From assembly GCA_016841265.1 (NCBI GenBank), contig JAENZL010000017.1, positions 1-64,000 on the forward strand: a stretch of DNA of 64,000 nt, read 5' to 3'. This DNA is from Methanobacteriota archaeon (lineage in GTDB: Archaea > Halobacteriota > Methanosarcinia > Methanosarcinales > Methanosarcinaceae). Shown one piece after another: positions 9,004 through 16,606 of this stretch (within the stretch, counting starts at the first letter, position 1; the number at the start of each line of letters is the position of its first letter). Below the pieces are notes generated by a model. That model did not search any database and was not told where the DNA came from. It worked only from the letters and a program-made list of their open reading frames with translations. The position numbers were made by a program, and so were the translations under genes.

Positions 9004-9612
9004 TCACTGTTTCACAAACAAAGCCGTGACCATGAGCATACAGACAGCGCCAAACAGTTCAATTCCCGGCAGAGAAGGAACTTCGGATTTAGCGTAGACA
9101 TCCCTTATTGAGCTTAATGTAACCATATGCCATTCGGCTTTATTTCCGTCAACGAAGTCGGCATTCGAATCAATGATTTCCCCCGGCATTTCAAGGTAAT
9201 AATGGATTTTTATGGTGGAATCCATGGCTTTGCTCATCCCGAAGGGGTCTTCGACGCCACTCTGATAGTCTGAGGCAGAATTCCCGATCGGGTCCCGGTA
9301 TATCAGGTACTCTTCACTTTTTTCCGTGTATGCGTTTTCCGGAGGCAGGCCTTTTATGGTTATTTTTACGTCGTCCCCGTCCCAAACTTCTTCATATTCT
9401 CCTCCCTGCGAAATTACACTTTCTCTAAAGGTTTCCCCTTCCTCGGAAGCCTCCGAGTTCAGTATCGAATATACGTAGGAGTTTGTGTCTATTATCATGT
9501 GATATTGAACTATTTCCCCTTCCTTATTTACCTTCGAATCTACTGACAGGGTAATACAGCCGCTAACGAGAATCATAAGTACAAGAGACAGGCCCAGTGC
9601 TATTTTTTTCAT
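9004..9612 (-). CDS. Archaeal lipoprotein with C-terminal membrane segment
   Basis: This 202-residue protein has a signal peptide ending in the lipobox LVSG-C, with the lipidated Cys at residue 19. The mature part is a beta-rich domain of unknown function. The last 22 residues are hydrophobic, preceded by SLPGIELFGA and followed by KQ, which resembles a degenerate PGF-CTERM-like anchor or a plain transmembrane tail. The ATG at 9612 is preferred: AAGGA lies about nine bases upstream. A GTG one codon earlier is possible. No partner is adjacent. Location outside the membrane is inferred; the function is not recognisable. Confidence 0.75.
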   Translation of the reverse strand: MKKIALGLSLVLMILVSGCITLSVDSKVNKEGEIVQYHMIIDTNSYVYSILNSEASEEGETFRESVISQGGEYEEVWDGDDVKITIKGLPPENAYTEKSEEYLIYRDPIGNSASDYQSGVEDPFGMSKAMDSTIKIHYYLEMPGEIIDSNADFVDGNKAEWHMVTLSSIRDVYAKSEVPSLPGIELFGAVCMLMVTALFVKQ

Positions 9613-9649
9613 CACATCACCTTCCTTTTTGCGGATAACACTATCTTTA

Positions 9650-9877
9650 TTTATATAGTGTAAGAGCGGCTATTATATATTTTCCCCGCGTTTTTCATTT
9701 TGCGGAAACTCTATTCTATAATTTTTTGGGGCGAGGACCCTTGATCAATCTGGACGATTGCCTACCCTGGGTTGCCTGAAAATTACAATCTGGAAAAAAA
9801 GATAGTTCTGACATCTGGTTACAGGCAGTAGCAGGTCAGTTACAGGTCAGTTACAGAAAGTGTCCAGCCAGTTACAC
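9650..9877. other. Gene-free spacer with short repeats
   Basis: The left end has a TTTATATAGTG promoter-like box for the lipoprotein. A 12-bp unit GGTCAGTTACAG is repeated twice near 9834-9857. No coding sequence is supported. Confidence 0.5.
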
Positions 9878-10013
9878 GCATATGCTCTTATTTTTGCACC
9901 TTCTGCCCCCACCTGATCTTTCTACGGGTAGGGGCAAAAACAGAACTCAGGCGCTTTTGACAAATCCAGGAGGCGTATATGGGATTTGTGTCTGTACCAG
10001 GTAGAGCATATAC
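9878..10013 (-). ncRNA. Candidate structured RNA (three-way junction)
   Basis: Three nested inverted repeats fill 136 bases. An outer stem pairs 9878-9887 with 10004-10013; one inner hairpin pairs 9904-9913 with 9927-9936; another pairs 9961-9967 with 9982-9988 (CAAATCC/GGATTTG). The first two stems each have one C-A mismatch when read as plus-strand RNA, and both become G-U wobble pairs on the minus strand, which argues for minus-strand transcription. A TATTAAATA box lies about 25 bases upstream of the outer stem on that strand (about 10029-10037). No reading frame explains the region. It may be a small RNA, or a palindromic repeat from a mobile element. Confidence 0.45.
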
Positions 10014-10205
10014 CTGTACGACCAGACAGTATTTAATACTTTTGTTAATTTTTGTATTACTTGATGGCATTTATATGTATATTTATATCATTTGTGCCAT
10101 GGGAGTATTTTAGACTTTTTCCGGGTTGCTGGTGCAGAGATGTGAAAAGCTCTATCCATGGAAGATATTTTTTCCCGGCACAGGGTACCTCCATGAAGCG
10201 GGAAA

Positions 10206-10219
10206 CTGCCGTAAGGCAG
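10206..10219. terminator. Hairpin after the first DUF389 gene
   Basis: CTGCCGTAAGGCAG forms a five-pair stem with a four-base loop about 40 bases past the stop codon of the minus-strand DUF389 gene. The same hairpin lies after the second DUF389 gene at 11907-11920, so it was copied with the gene. It may be a 3'-end or mRNA-stability element. Confidence 0.5.
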
Positions 10220-10260
10220 GCCGGAGTCAAGGTATTCCAGAAACCGGCTGCCCGGTAGGC

Positions 10261-11559
10261 TTAAGCGGCGGTCTGTTGAGCCACGACAAAGCCGACAGTG
10301 ACTTCAACTTCTTTGCCGGTGACCTTTTTCAGTCGCTCGTCAGCTATTATGGCAATATCCGGAGGAATTTCCTGCCCGGCTTGATACCCCACGAATAAAG
10401 CCACACCTACCGGTTCATTTAACAGGAGGTCTGCGGGTTTATAGTCGACCCTTACCTCTTCCCCCCTTATAATCCCCGCTTCTGCATATTGGGGTTCCTC
10501 AAACATGTCCTTCAGCTCCTGGTCAACCTGCTGTTCAACCAGAGCGGTCTGGAAGGAGGCGTAAGTGACAAGAGCGAGGACTATGGAGAGGAAGGCGATT
10601 GCAACGGCGAGGACTGCTGTGCGCGAGATCACCGCGGCACGGGCACTTCCAACCGCCTTTTCCTCAGCAGGACGAAAGCCGGAAAACCAGAACATAATGA
10701 GGGCAGATACGTTGATGACAAGCAGGTTTACGAGCACCAGCACAGCCGCTGTCGTCGCCATACCGTAGAGTCCCCAGGCGAGTCCGAGCCCCGATGTTGC
10801 TGCCGGGGGGACAAGAGCCACTGCAATTGCTACCCCCACAAGGGTAGACCCGGAACCCCGCATAATGCTGATGCTGCCGGCAAGCCCTGAGCCTAGCGCC
10901 AGGAAAAGGGACAGGAAGTTAGGGCTTATGCGCTCGGCAACCTGGCCTATTTCACGGATATCGAGTCCTGGCGGCAAAAGTAGCGTTCCCTTCATGATTG
11001 CACCTATAAAGGCAGCAACCGCGATTGCAAGCAGTAGCCCTCCCACCTGTAGCTTTATCCCACGGGAAACAAGTTCTCGGTCATTGACAACAGTCCCTAC
11101 GCTTGCGGAGATTGCCGGTCCCATGAGTGGGGCTACGACCATTGCCCCTATGATTGTTGCGGCAGAGTCTAGCAGCAGCCCTCCCGTAGCGATAATAGTG
11201 CTTAGAACAAGGAAAGCATAAAAAGTGGAAGTCGCGGGTGCAAGATCTTCCGCACGTGCAGTGAGTTCTTCCCGGGAAATGCGAAGTCCGGAATAACGTT
11301 CCTTCAATGCTCCGATACGTTGGGAAACAACCGTCTCGGGTGACAGTACGATCGTGTATGTATTCTCGCCGATTCCCGCTTCACGCAGCCTGGCCATCAC
11401 CGGCTCGACGCCGATAGGGGGTATAGGAAACTGGACCAGGGCTTCGAAGTCCCCTCTCCCCGTTTCATCCCATACCGCATAGTCGATCTTTTCGTCGTCG
11501 AGTACGGCCAGTACTGGCTCTCGCTTCCCTACCGGAATGAGTACCTGTACAATACGCAT
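10261..11559 (-). CDS. DUF389 (TIGR00341-type) membrane protein, copy 1
   Basis: This 432-residue protein begins with a soluble alpha/beta domain (MRIVQVLIPVGKREPVLAVL, about 1-95) and continues into a hydrophobic DUF389 domain with about six membrane segments, including GAMVVAPLMGPAISASVGTV and RGSGSTLVGVAIAVALVPPA. A soluble C-terminal tail of about 90 residues ends the protein. The function of DUF389 proteins is not established; transport has been suggested. A longer frame begins at 11649, but the ATG at 11559 matches the start of the adjacent paralogue exactly and gives the same length. The two genes are tandem but lie 400 bases apart with separate AT-rich promoters. Confidence 0.9.
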   Translation of the reverse strand: MRIVQVLIPVGKREPVLAVLDDEKIDYAVWDETGRGDFEALVQFPIPPIGVEPVMARLREAGIGENTYTIVLSPETVVSQRIGALKERYSGLRISREELTARAEDLAPATSTFYAFLVLSTIIATGGLLLDSAATIIGAMVVAPLMGPAISASVGTVVNDRELVSRGIKLQVGGLLLAIAVAAFIGAIMKGTLLLPPGLDIREIGQVAERISPNFLSLFLALGSGLAGSISIMRGSGSTLVGVAIAVALVPPAATSGLGLAWGLYGMATTAAVLVLVNLLVINVSALIMFWFSGFRPAEEKAVGSARAAVISRTAVLAVAIAFLSIVLALVTYASFQTALVEQQVDQELKDMFEEPQYAEAGIIRGEEVRVDYKPADLLLNEPVGVALFVGYQAGQEIPPDIAIIADERLKKVTGKEVEVTVGFVVAQQTAA

Positions 11560-11906
11560 AATATAATTTGCGTTACTATAATATATATATTTATTATATT
11601 CATAGTCTAGTTTGAAATATAGTAGACAGTAAATATTGTATAAAGACAAACTTATCTAAATATATTAAAAATTAAAGAAGAAATCCTTTGCTGCTGCAAA
11701 AACTATGACAAAGTATGGAAAAAGCTAAGGCAAAAAATACGGAAAAAACGAACCAGAATTCAAAAGAGGAACATTTTGGGATACGACGCTCAGCACTAAG
11801 GATAGGAATTTCCCGTAAAAATTAATAAAGGGTTATGGAAAGGTTTCAGGGACTATTTTTTACACAGTGCGTTTTTCCAGCCCGGATAGCTCTACGAAGC
11901 GGGAAA
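11560..11906. other. Spacer between the two DUF389 genes
   Basis: An AT-rich stretch near 11570-11610 (TATATATATTTATTATAT-type) is the likely promoter for copy 1 on the minus strand. The right part up to 11906 shows no gene. Confidence 0.5.
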
Positions 11907-11920
11907 CTGCCGTAAGGCAG
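11907..11920. terminator. Hairpin after the second DUF389 gene
   Basis: The same 14-base hairpin as at 10206-10219, again about 40 bases beyond the stop codon. About 30 bases around it are conserved between the two copies (GAAGCGGGAAACTGCC and following), showing that the duplication included the 3' flank. Confidence 0.5.
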
Positions 11921-11959
11921 GCCGGAGTCCGGGCATTCCGGATCGGCTACCCCCGCAGC

Positions 11960-13258
11960 TTAATCGGTGATCTGCTGAGCCACAATGAAGCCGACAGTGA
12001 TCTTAACTTCTTTGCCAGTAGCCTCTTTCAGTCGGTCGTCAGCTACCCTGCCAATATCCGGGGGAATTTCTTGCCCGGTTTGATACCCCAATAAAAAAGT
12101 CACCTCTACCGGTTCACCTAACAGGAAGTCTGAGGGTCCATAATTGACTTCTATGCTTTCTCCCAGTATAAACTCTGCTTCTGCATACTCGGGTTCCTTG
12201 AACATTTCCTCCAGTTCCTGGTTAACCTCCTGTTCAACCAGAGCTGCCTGGAAGGAGGTGTAGGTGACAAGAGCGAGAACTATGGAGAGGAAGGCGATTG
12301 AAATAGCGAGGACTGCTGCGCGTGAGATCACCGCGGCGCGGGCACGACCAACAGCCTTTTTTTCAGCAGGGCGAAAGCCCGAAATCCAGAACAGGATGAG
12401 GGCTGATATGTTGATAGCAAGCAGGTTTACGAGCACCAGCACGGCCGCTTCTACCGCCACGTCGTAGAGTCCCCAGGCAAGCCCGAGCCCCGCTGTTGCT
12501 GCCGGGGGGACAAGGGCTACGGCAATTGCCACCCCCACAAGGGTAGACCCGGAGCCCCGCATAATGCTTATGCCGCCAGCAAGCCCCGAACCCAGCGCAA
12601 GGAAGAGGGACAGGAAGTTCGGGGTGGTACGCTCGGCAATCTGGCCTACTTCGCGGATATCCAGTCCCGGCGGCAAAAGCAGCGTTCCCTTCATGATTGT
12701 ACCTATCACGGCAGCGACCGCGATTGCCAGCAGGAGTCCGATTACCTGCAGTCTAACCCCGCGGGCGGCGAGTTCCCGCTCATCGACGACTGTCCCGACG
12801 CTTGCGGAGATTGCCGGGCCCATGAGCGGGGCAACGACCATTGCCCCTATGATTGTTGCAGCAGAGTCAAGCAGCAGCCCTGCCGTAGCGATAACAGTGC
12901 TTAGAACAAGAAAAGCAATAAAAGTAGAAGTCGCGGGTGCGAGATCCTCCGCACGTGCTATGAGTTCTTCCCGGGAAATGCGAAGTCCGGAATAACGTTT
13001 TTTCAACGCTTCCAAACGTGCGGAAACAACCGTCTCGGGTGCCAGGACGATTGTGTATGTGTTCTCGCTGATTCCCGCTTCACGCAGCCTGGCCATCACC
13101 GGCTCGACACCGATAGGGGGGACTGGAAACTGGACCAGGGCTTCAAACTCCCCTCTTCCGGTTTCATCCCACACCGCATAGTCGATCTGCTCGTCATCAA
13201 GCACGGCCAGTACTGGCTCTCGCTTCCCTTCCGGAATGAGTACCTGTACAATACGCAT
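11960..13258 (-). CDS. DUF389 (TIGR00341-type) membrane protein, copy 2
   Basis: A 432-residue paralogue of the gene at 10261-11559, the same length throughout and very similar in sequence. The N-terminal soluble domain and membrane segments match closely; the C-terminal soluble tail has diverged most (for example EFILGESIEVNYGPSDFLLGE here). It may have different partners or ligands through that tail. The ATG at 13258 is followed by the conserved RIVQVLIPEGKREPVLAVL. An AT-rich promoter region lies just upstream (13265-13300). Confidence 0.9.
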   Translation of the reverse strand: MRIVQVLIPEGKREPVLAVLDDEQIDYAVWDETGRGEFEALVQFPVPPIGVEPVMARLREAGISENTYTIVLAPETVVSARLEALKKRYSGLRISREELIARAEDLAPATSTFIAFLVLSTVIATAGLLLDSAATIIGAMVVAPLMGPAISASVGTVVDERELAARGVRLQVIGLLLAIAVAAVIGTIMKGTLLLPPGLDIREVGQIAERTTPNFLSLFLALGSGLAGGISIMRGSGSTLVGVAIAVALVPPAATAGLGLAWGLYDVAVEAAVLVLVNLLAINISALILFWISGFRPAEKKAVGRARAAVISRAAVLAISIAFLSIVLALVTYTSFQAALVEQEVNQELEEMFKEPEYAEAEFILGESIEVNYGPSDFLLGEPVEVTFLLGYQTGQEIPPDIGRVADDRLKEATGKEVKITVGFIVAQQITD

Positions 13259-13354
13259 ACTATTATTATGGCATTTTAATATATATTATATATATTATCA
13301 ATTTTGGGATATACTAAAAAGTTATATAATATTTTCAGCCAAAAGCTCCGTATA

Positions 13355-14161
13355 TTATCGTTTACCGACAAAAAGCGTACCAACGCTGTCCCCTTTGATG
13401 ATTTCATACAGAGCGGACGGATTTTTGCCGTTTGTAATGATAGTATCAATCCCCTGCGCGGTTGCCAGCTTTGCTGCTTGCAGTTTAGTTTTCATACCGC
13501 CTGTACCGCGCCGAGAACCAGCGCCTCCGGCTAATGATTGCACGCCCTCGTCTATTGCGTTGATACGCTCTATCCGTTTTGCGTTGGGATAGAGGCGAGG
13601 ATCGCTGTCATAAAAGCCGTCAATGTCGGACAGAATGACGAGTTTTTGCGCTCTGCACAATACCGCGACAACCGCAGAAAGCATATCGTTATCGCCAAAT
13701 AGTCTATCTTCCGATTCGATTTCGGTATAGCTAACCGAGTCGTTTTCATTCACAACCGGGATAATACCCATTTCGAGCAAGGCGTCAAAGGTGTTTGTCA
13801 GATTTTCCTTCTTTTCCTCAATTTCCATATCCTCGGCGTTCAACAAAATCTGTGCGATAGTCTTGTCGTAGTCATTGAAAAATTTGTCGTATAAGTACAT
13901 AATGCTGCATTGTCCTACCGCAGCGGCAGCCTGCTTCAAACGCATACTCGTTGGGCGTGTTTTCATTTGCAGCCTATTCGTTCCCACAGCAATCGCGCCG
14001 GATGAAACTAAAATGACTTCATGGCCCATGTTCTGAATATCGGACAGTACACAGGCAATGCGGTCAAAGGAACGCAGATCGCTTTTCCCTATGTCATTTG
14101 TCAGGGTAGAAGTCCCTACTTTGACAACAATTCTGTTTTGATACAAACTCAAATTATTCAC
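13355..14161 (-). CDS. proB: Glutamate 5-kinase (short form)
   Basis: Glutamate 5-kinase phosphorylates the gamma-carboxylate of glutamate, the first step of proline synthesis. Amino-acid-kinase motifs are present: VVKVGTSTLTN near the start, ILVSSGAIAVG, PVVNENDSVS and FGDNDMLSA. At 268 residues it has only the kinase domain and lacks the C-terminal PUA domain of longer bacterial enzymes. The start is uncertain: a GTG at 14161, or a TTG at 14152 that has AAAGGTGA at good spacing. It lies 10 bases behind the prolyl-tRNA deacylase-like gene and is probably cotranscribed with it. No proA or proC is in the window. The sequence and gene set look bacterial (Firmicutes-like), suggesting transfer. 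Confidence 0.92.
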   Translation of the reverse strand: MNNLSLYQNRIVVKVGTSTLTNDIGKSDLRSFDRIACVLSDIQNMGHEVILVSSGAIAVGTNRLQMKTRPTSMRLKQAAAAVGQCSIMYLYDKFFNDYDKTIAQILLNAEDMEIEEKKENLTNTFDALLEMGIIPVVNENDSVSYTEIESEDRLFGDNDMLSAVVAVLCRAQKLVILSDIDGFYDSDPRLYPNAKRIERINAIDEGVQSLAGGAGSRRGTGGMKTKLQAAKLATAQGIDTIITNGKNPSALYEIIKGDSVGTLFVGKR

Positions 14162-14171
14162 CTTTCTTTCG

Positions 14172-14711
14172 CTACACGTGAATAATCCTGGGAGAGTGTT
14201 TTGTAAACGTCAGGAAATCATGGAAGATTTGTGATGTGTTGATTTTCATAAACCCGGTAGTTGTGCCGTCGCTGCACCCATACCATTCTTCCGCAAGAAC
14301 ATCCTTATCGAAAACAATCTGTACCCCGTTGTCCTTATCCAATAAGGCGCTGAAAACAGTCGTCGCACCTATCTTTGTTCCCAGCATCTTTCCCATCAAG
14401 TCCGCAGGAGCAAAAGAAACGCGGGAAACACCCAATGCATTACTGAACTCCTTTGCGCTAAACGGCTTGTCTGCTGTGGTAACAAAGAGGAAAAACTCTG
14501 TCTTCTTTCTGTTGCACAGAAACAGCGTCTTGACCATTTTCATATCTAGCGCTTTATTAATCTGAACGCAATCGTCCATCGTAATTGCCTCGTCGGTATC
14601 GACGCGCTCAAACGGGATATGCAGGTCTTGCAATACTCTATATATTTTTTCCTGGAGCTCTGTCTTAAACCTGGACGGCGCTGTTGTATAAATATCACTT
14701 ACAAAGAACAT
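14172..14711 (-). CDS. YbaK/ProX-type prolyl-tRNA deacylase-like protein
   Basis: This 179-residue protein belongs to the YbaK/aminoacyl-tRNA deacylase fold, closest by eye to the stand-alone ProXp or PrdX proteins, which hydrolyse mischarged tRNA-Pro. Recognisable segments are IPFERVDTDEAITMDDC, VKTLFLCNRKKTEFFLFV, LGVSRVSFAPADLMGKMLGTKIGATTVFSAL and VFDKDVLAEEWYGCSDGTTTGFMKI. The ATG at 14711 is preferred, with AAAGGA eight bases upstream; an in-frame TTG lies two codons earlier. It is the first gene of a two-gene unit with glutamate 5-kinase and is divergent from a LysR regulator. The pairing suggests a link to proline or alanine supply. Confidence 0.85.
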   Translation of the reverse strand: MFFVSDIYTTAPSRFKTELQEKIYRVLQDLHIPFERVDTDEAITMDDCVQINKALDMKMVKTLFLCNRKKTEFFLFVTTADKPFSAKEFSNALGVSRVSFAPADLMGKMLGTKIGATTVFSALLDKDNGVQIVFDKDVLAEEWYGCSDGTTTGFMKINTSQIFHDFLTFTKHSPRIIHV

Positions 14712-14833
14712 AATCAATTTCCTTTCACTTGAGATGTCTGCATTTATAGTGTATCATGTATTTATGGATTACGAAACCGAATGTTTATTACCATTAACAT
14801 CACATATTCAGATGTAAAGTAGGTGAGAACCGT
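14712..14833. promoter_or_regulatory. Divergent promoter region of the proline block
   Basis: This 122-base gap separates the divergent LysR and deacylase genes. It is AT-rich with a TTTATAGTGTATCAT segment. LysR proteins commonly bind such shared regions and regulate the neighbour; the exact operator was not identified. Confidence 0.4.
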
Positions 14834-15748
14834 ATGGACATGAACATTCAAAAATACATGGCTTTTGTCAAAACTGTTGAATGTGGTAGCTTTACAAAGG
14901 CGGCAGAAGTATTGAACTATTCCCAATCCGGCATCAGTCGCATGATTAATGATTTGGAAAAGGAATGGAGCGTGTCACTTCTTGAACGTGGGCGCGCCGG
15001 TGTGCGCCTGACTTCCGACGGATTAAAGCTGTTGCCGTTTGCTCAAAATGTATGTAACGAGTATCAGAAATTGCAGGCGCAGGTGGACGAACTGAACGGC
15101 TTGCAATCGGGGCTAATTCGGATTGGTACATTTTCAAGCGTAGCGACCCATTGGCTTCCGAATATCATCAAAGAGTTTCAAAAGGACTACCCTAATATTG
15201 ATTACGAGCTTCTGTTGGGCGACTATACGGAAATTGAAAGCTGGATTTCCGAGGGGCGCGTGGATTGCGGCTTCCTCCGGCTTCCTACACGCCCGGAGTT
15301 TGAAACGATATTTTTGGAGCAGGATAAGCTGCTTGTTGTTTTGCCGGAGGATCATCCGCTGGTCGACTGTGAATGCTTTCCTGTAAAGGCGCTATGTGAT
15401 TACCCTTTCATGCTTTTAGAAAAAGGCGCTAAGGCTGAAATCTCGGAAATATTTGAAAAATGTAATATTGAACCAAAAGTACATTTTACGACATGGGATG
15501 ATTATGCCATCATGTCAATGGTCGAAAGTGGATTGGGGATTAGTATTTTGCCGGAGCTTATTTTGCAGCGTATTCCATACCGAATTGTAATAAAAGAACT
15601 GGACATACCGGCGTATCGTAAGATTGGTCTTGCAATGAGAGATAAAAAATCTGCATCGCTTGCAGTTAAGCGATTTTTAGACTATCTGCAATGTAGGAAC
15701 AACTCTAAGGACCCGTCGCAGAACAACTTATGCACAGGTTTCGATTGA
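14834..15748 (+). CDS. LysR-family transcriptional regulator
   Basis: This 304-residue protein has the LysR layout: an N-terminal winged helix-turn-helix (FVKTVECGSFTKAAEVLNYSQSGISRMINDLE, about 11-42) and a periplasmic-binding-protein-like effector domain (about 90-290; IRIGTFSSVATHWLPNIIKEF is its first strand and helix). The start has GGTGAG at good spacing. LysR regulators are mainly bacterial, and this one resembles Clostridia-type proteins, in line with transfer of the whole three-gene block. By position it probably controls the divergent deacylase-proB unit in response to a small ligand, perhaps proline or glutamate; that is inference. Confidence 0.92.
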   Translation: MDMNIQKYMAFVKTVECGSFTKAAEVLNYSQSGISRMINDLEKEWSVSLLERGRAGVRLTSDGLKLLPFAQNVCNEYQKLQAQVDELNGLQSGLIRIGTFSSVATHWLPNIIKEFQKDYPNIDYELLLGDYTEIESWISEGRVDCGFLRLPTRPEFETIFLEQDKLLVVLPEDHPLVDCECFPVKALCDYPFMLLEKGAKAEISEIFEKCNIEPKVHFTTWDDYAIMSMVESGLGISILPELILQRIPYRIVIKELDIPAYRKIGLAMRDKKSASLAVKRFLDYLQCRNNSKDPSQNNLCTGFD

Positions 15749-15833
15749 ATGCATTGATTTTCGAGACCATTGTCACCAATTGGAAATCAACTTCTTGAAT
15801 TATCTGCCTAATTTATTTTGTGACGGCTCCTAA

Positions 15834-15854
15834 GAGGATGTCTTAAAATTAAAT
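15834..15854. mobile_element. Possible insertion-sequence end
   Basis: The sequence around GTCTTAAAATTAAAT recurs at 26439-26460, both times preceded by GA-rich bases. It looks like the terminal repeat of an insertion sequence. Here it lies exactly where the bacterial-looking block meets the truncated metallo-hydrolase gene. No transposase is left at either place. Confidence 0.35.
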
Positions 15855-16289
15855 AATACCTGTATTCAGGCGGCGCTCAAGAAAGGCATCGGGATGGAGG
15901 TAAAGCGGAACTTCCTCATTTCGCTCTTTGCTTACCAGTTTCAAAAACTCAAAAAGCCCGAGGAAATGGTCCGGGTGCCCGTGGCTCAGGACAACAGCTT
16001 CGATGCTTCCCGGTTCAACCCTCAGGAGCTTTGCGTTATTGAGAAGGCAGGCCGGAGTAACGGCCGCGTCCAGCAGCACGGTATGTTCCTCGTCCCCGGC
16101 ACGGACCTTGATCAGGCATGAGAGCCCGTGTTCGGCGAGAAGTATATTCGGGAGAGGCAGCTGCGGCCTCCTGTAGACGTCTGTTCGCTCTGTCAGTAAC
16201 ATGTCCGTATAATTATCCATCAGGACCGTTATTTCAAGCCTGTCGGCTTCCCGAATGTTCAGCTTATCCAAATTGGTTTTCTCAGACAT
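15849..16289 (-). pseudogene. Truncated metallo-beta-lactamase-fold hydrolase
   Basis: About 146 residues remain of a metallo-hydrolase resembling the dihydropterin-ribofuranosylaminobenzene-phosphate synthase-like group (EITVLMDNYTDMLL at the start). The zinc-binding motif HGHPDHFLG is intact, but the frame stops soon after, at LERRLNTGII. The later His and Asp ligands of a full protein (normally 250-280 residues) are missing. The probable start is the ATG at 16289, with GGGTG upstream. The break point coincides with the possible insertion-sequence end at 15834-15854, which suggests an insertion or deletion event cut the gene. Confidence 0.75.
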
Positions 16290-16296
16290 ATTCAGC

Positions 16297-16332
16297 ACCC
16301 TTTTACACCCTTTTACACCCTTTAACACTCTT
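16297..16332. repeat. 11-bp tandem repeat
   Basis: Three imperfect copies of CCCTTTTACAC lie directly upstream of the truncated hydrolase gene. Confidence 0.8.
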
Positions 16333-16412
16333 CTTTTCTCTGATATTTTATTAATAAGGATTATATAGGGCTGAAGGGCGAGAATGTTTATAAATTTTTC
16401 AAAATGAATGGG

Positions 16413-16493
16413 TTATGGGTGAGAATCTCCCATCAGGTAGCCGCCAAACCCGGTGACCCAGAGCAGGATCGGGTACGCGATCCAGCGCTCAAT
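16413..16493 (-). pseudogene. C-terminal remnant of a membrane protein
   Basis: The minus strand encodes 26 residues ending in a stop: ERWIAYPILLWVTGFGGYL then MGDSHP. This reads as the last membrane helix of a DUF998-like protein. A stop codon lies directly upstream in frame, so only the 3' end of the gene is left. Together with the truncated hydrolase it marks this spacer as decayed. Confidence 0.45.
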
Positions 16494-16606
16494 TTATACA
16501 AAAGTAATAAAATATAAAACAGGTTTCTTTTATACATTTAGTGCATACTCTTATACATATCCGAATCTGTTCCGTCATATTAATTGAAAAATAAAGGTAA
16601 AATTTT

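Noticed and set aside
13355-14161. Truncated glutamate 5-kinase
   Set aside because: The absence of a PUA domain is normal for the short form; all kinase motifs are complete.
16042-16056. 15-base match between the hydrolase remnant and the DUF389 3' flank
   Set aside because: AAGGCAGGCCGGAGT is shared, but the sequence around does not align; probably chance, with a coding match in one place.
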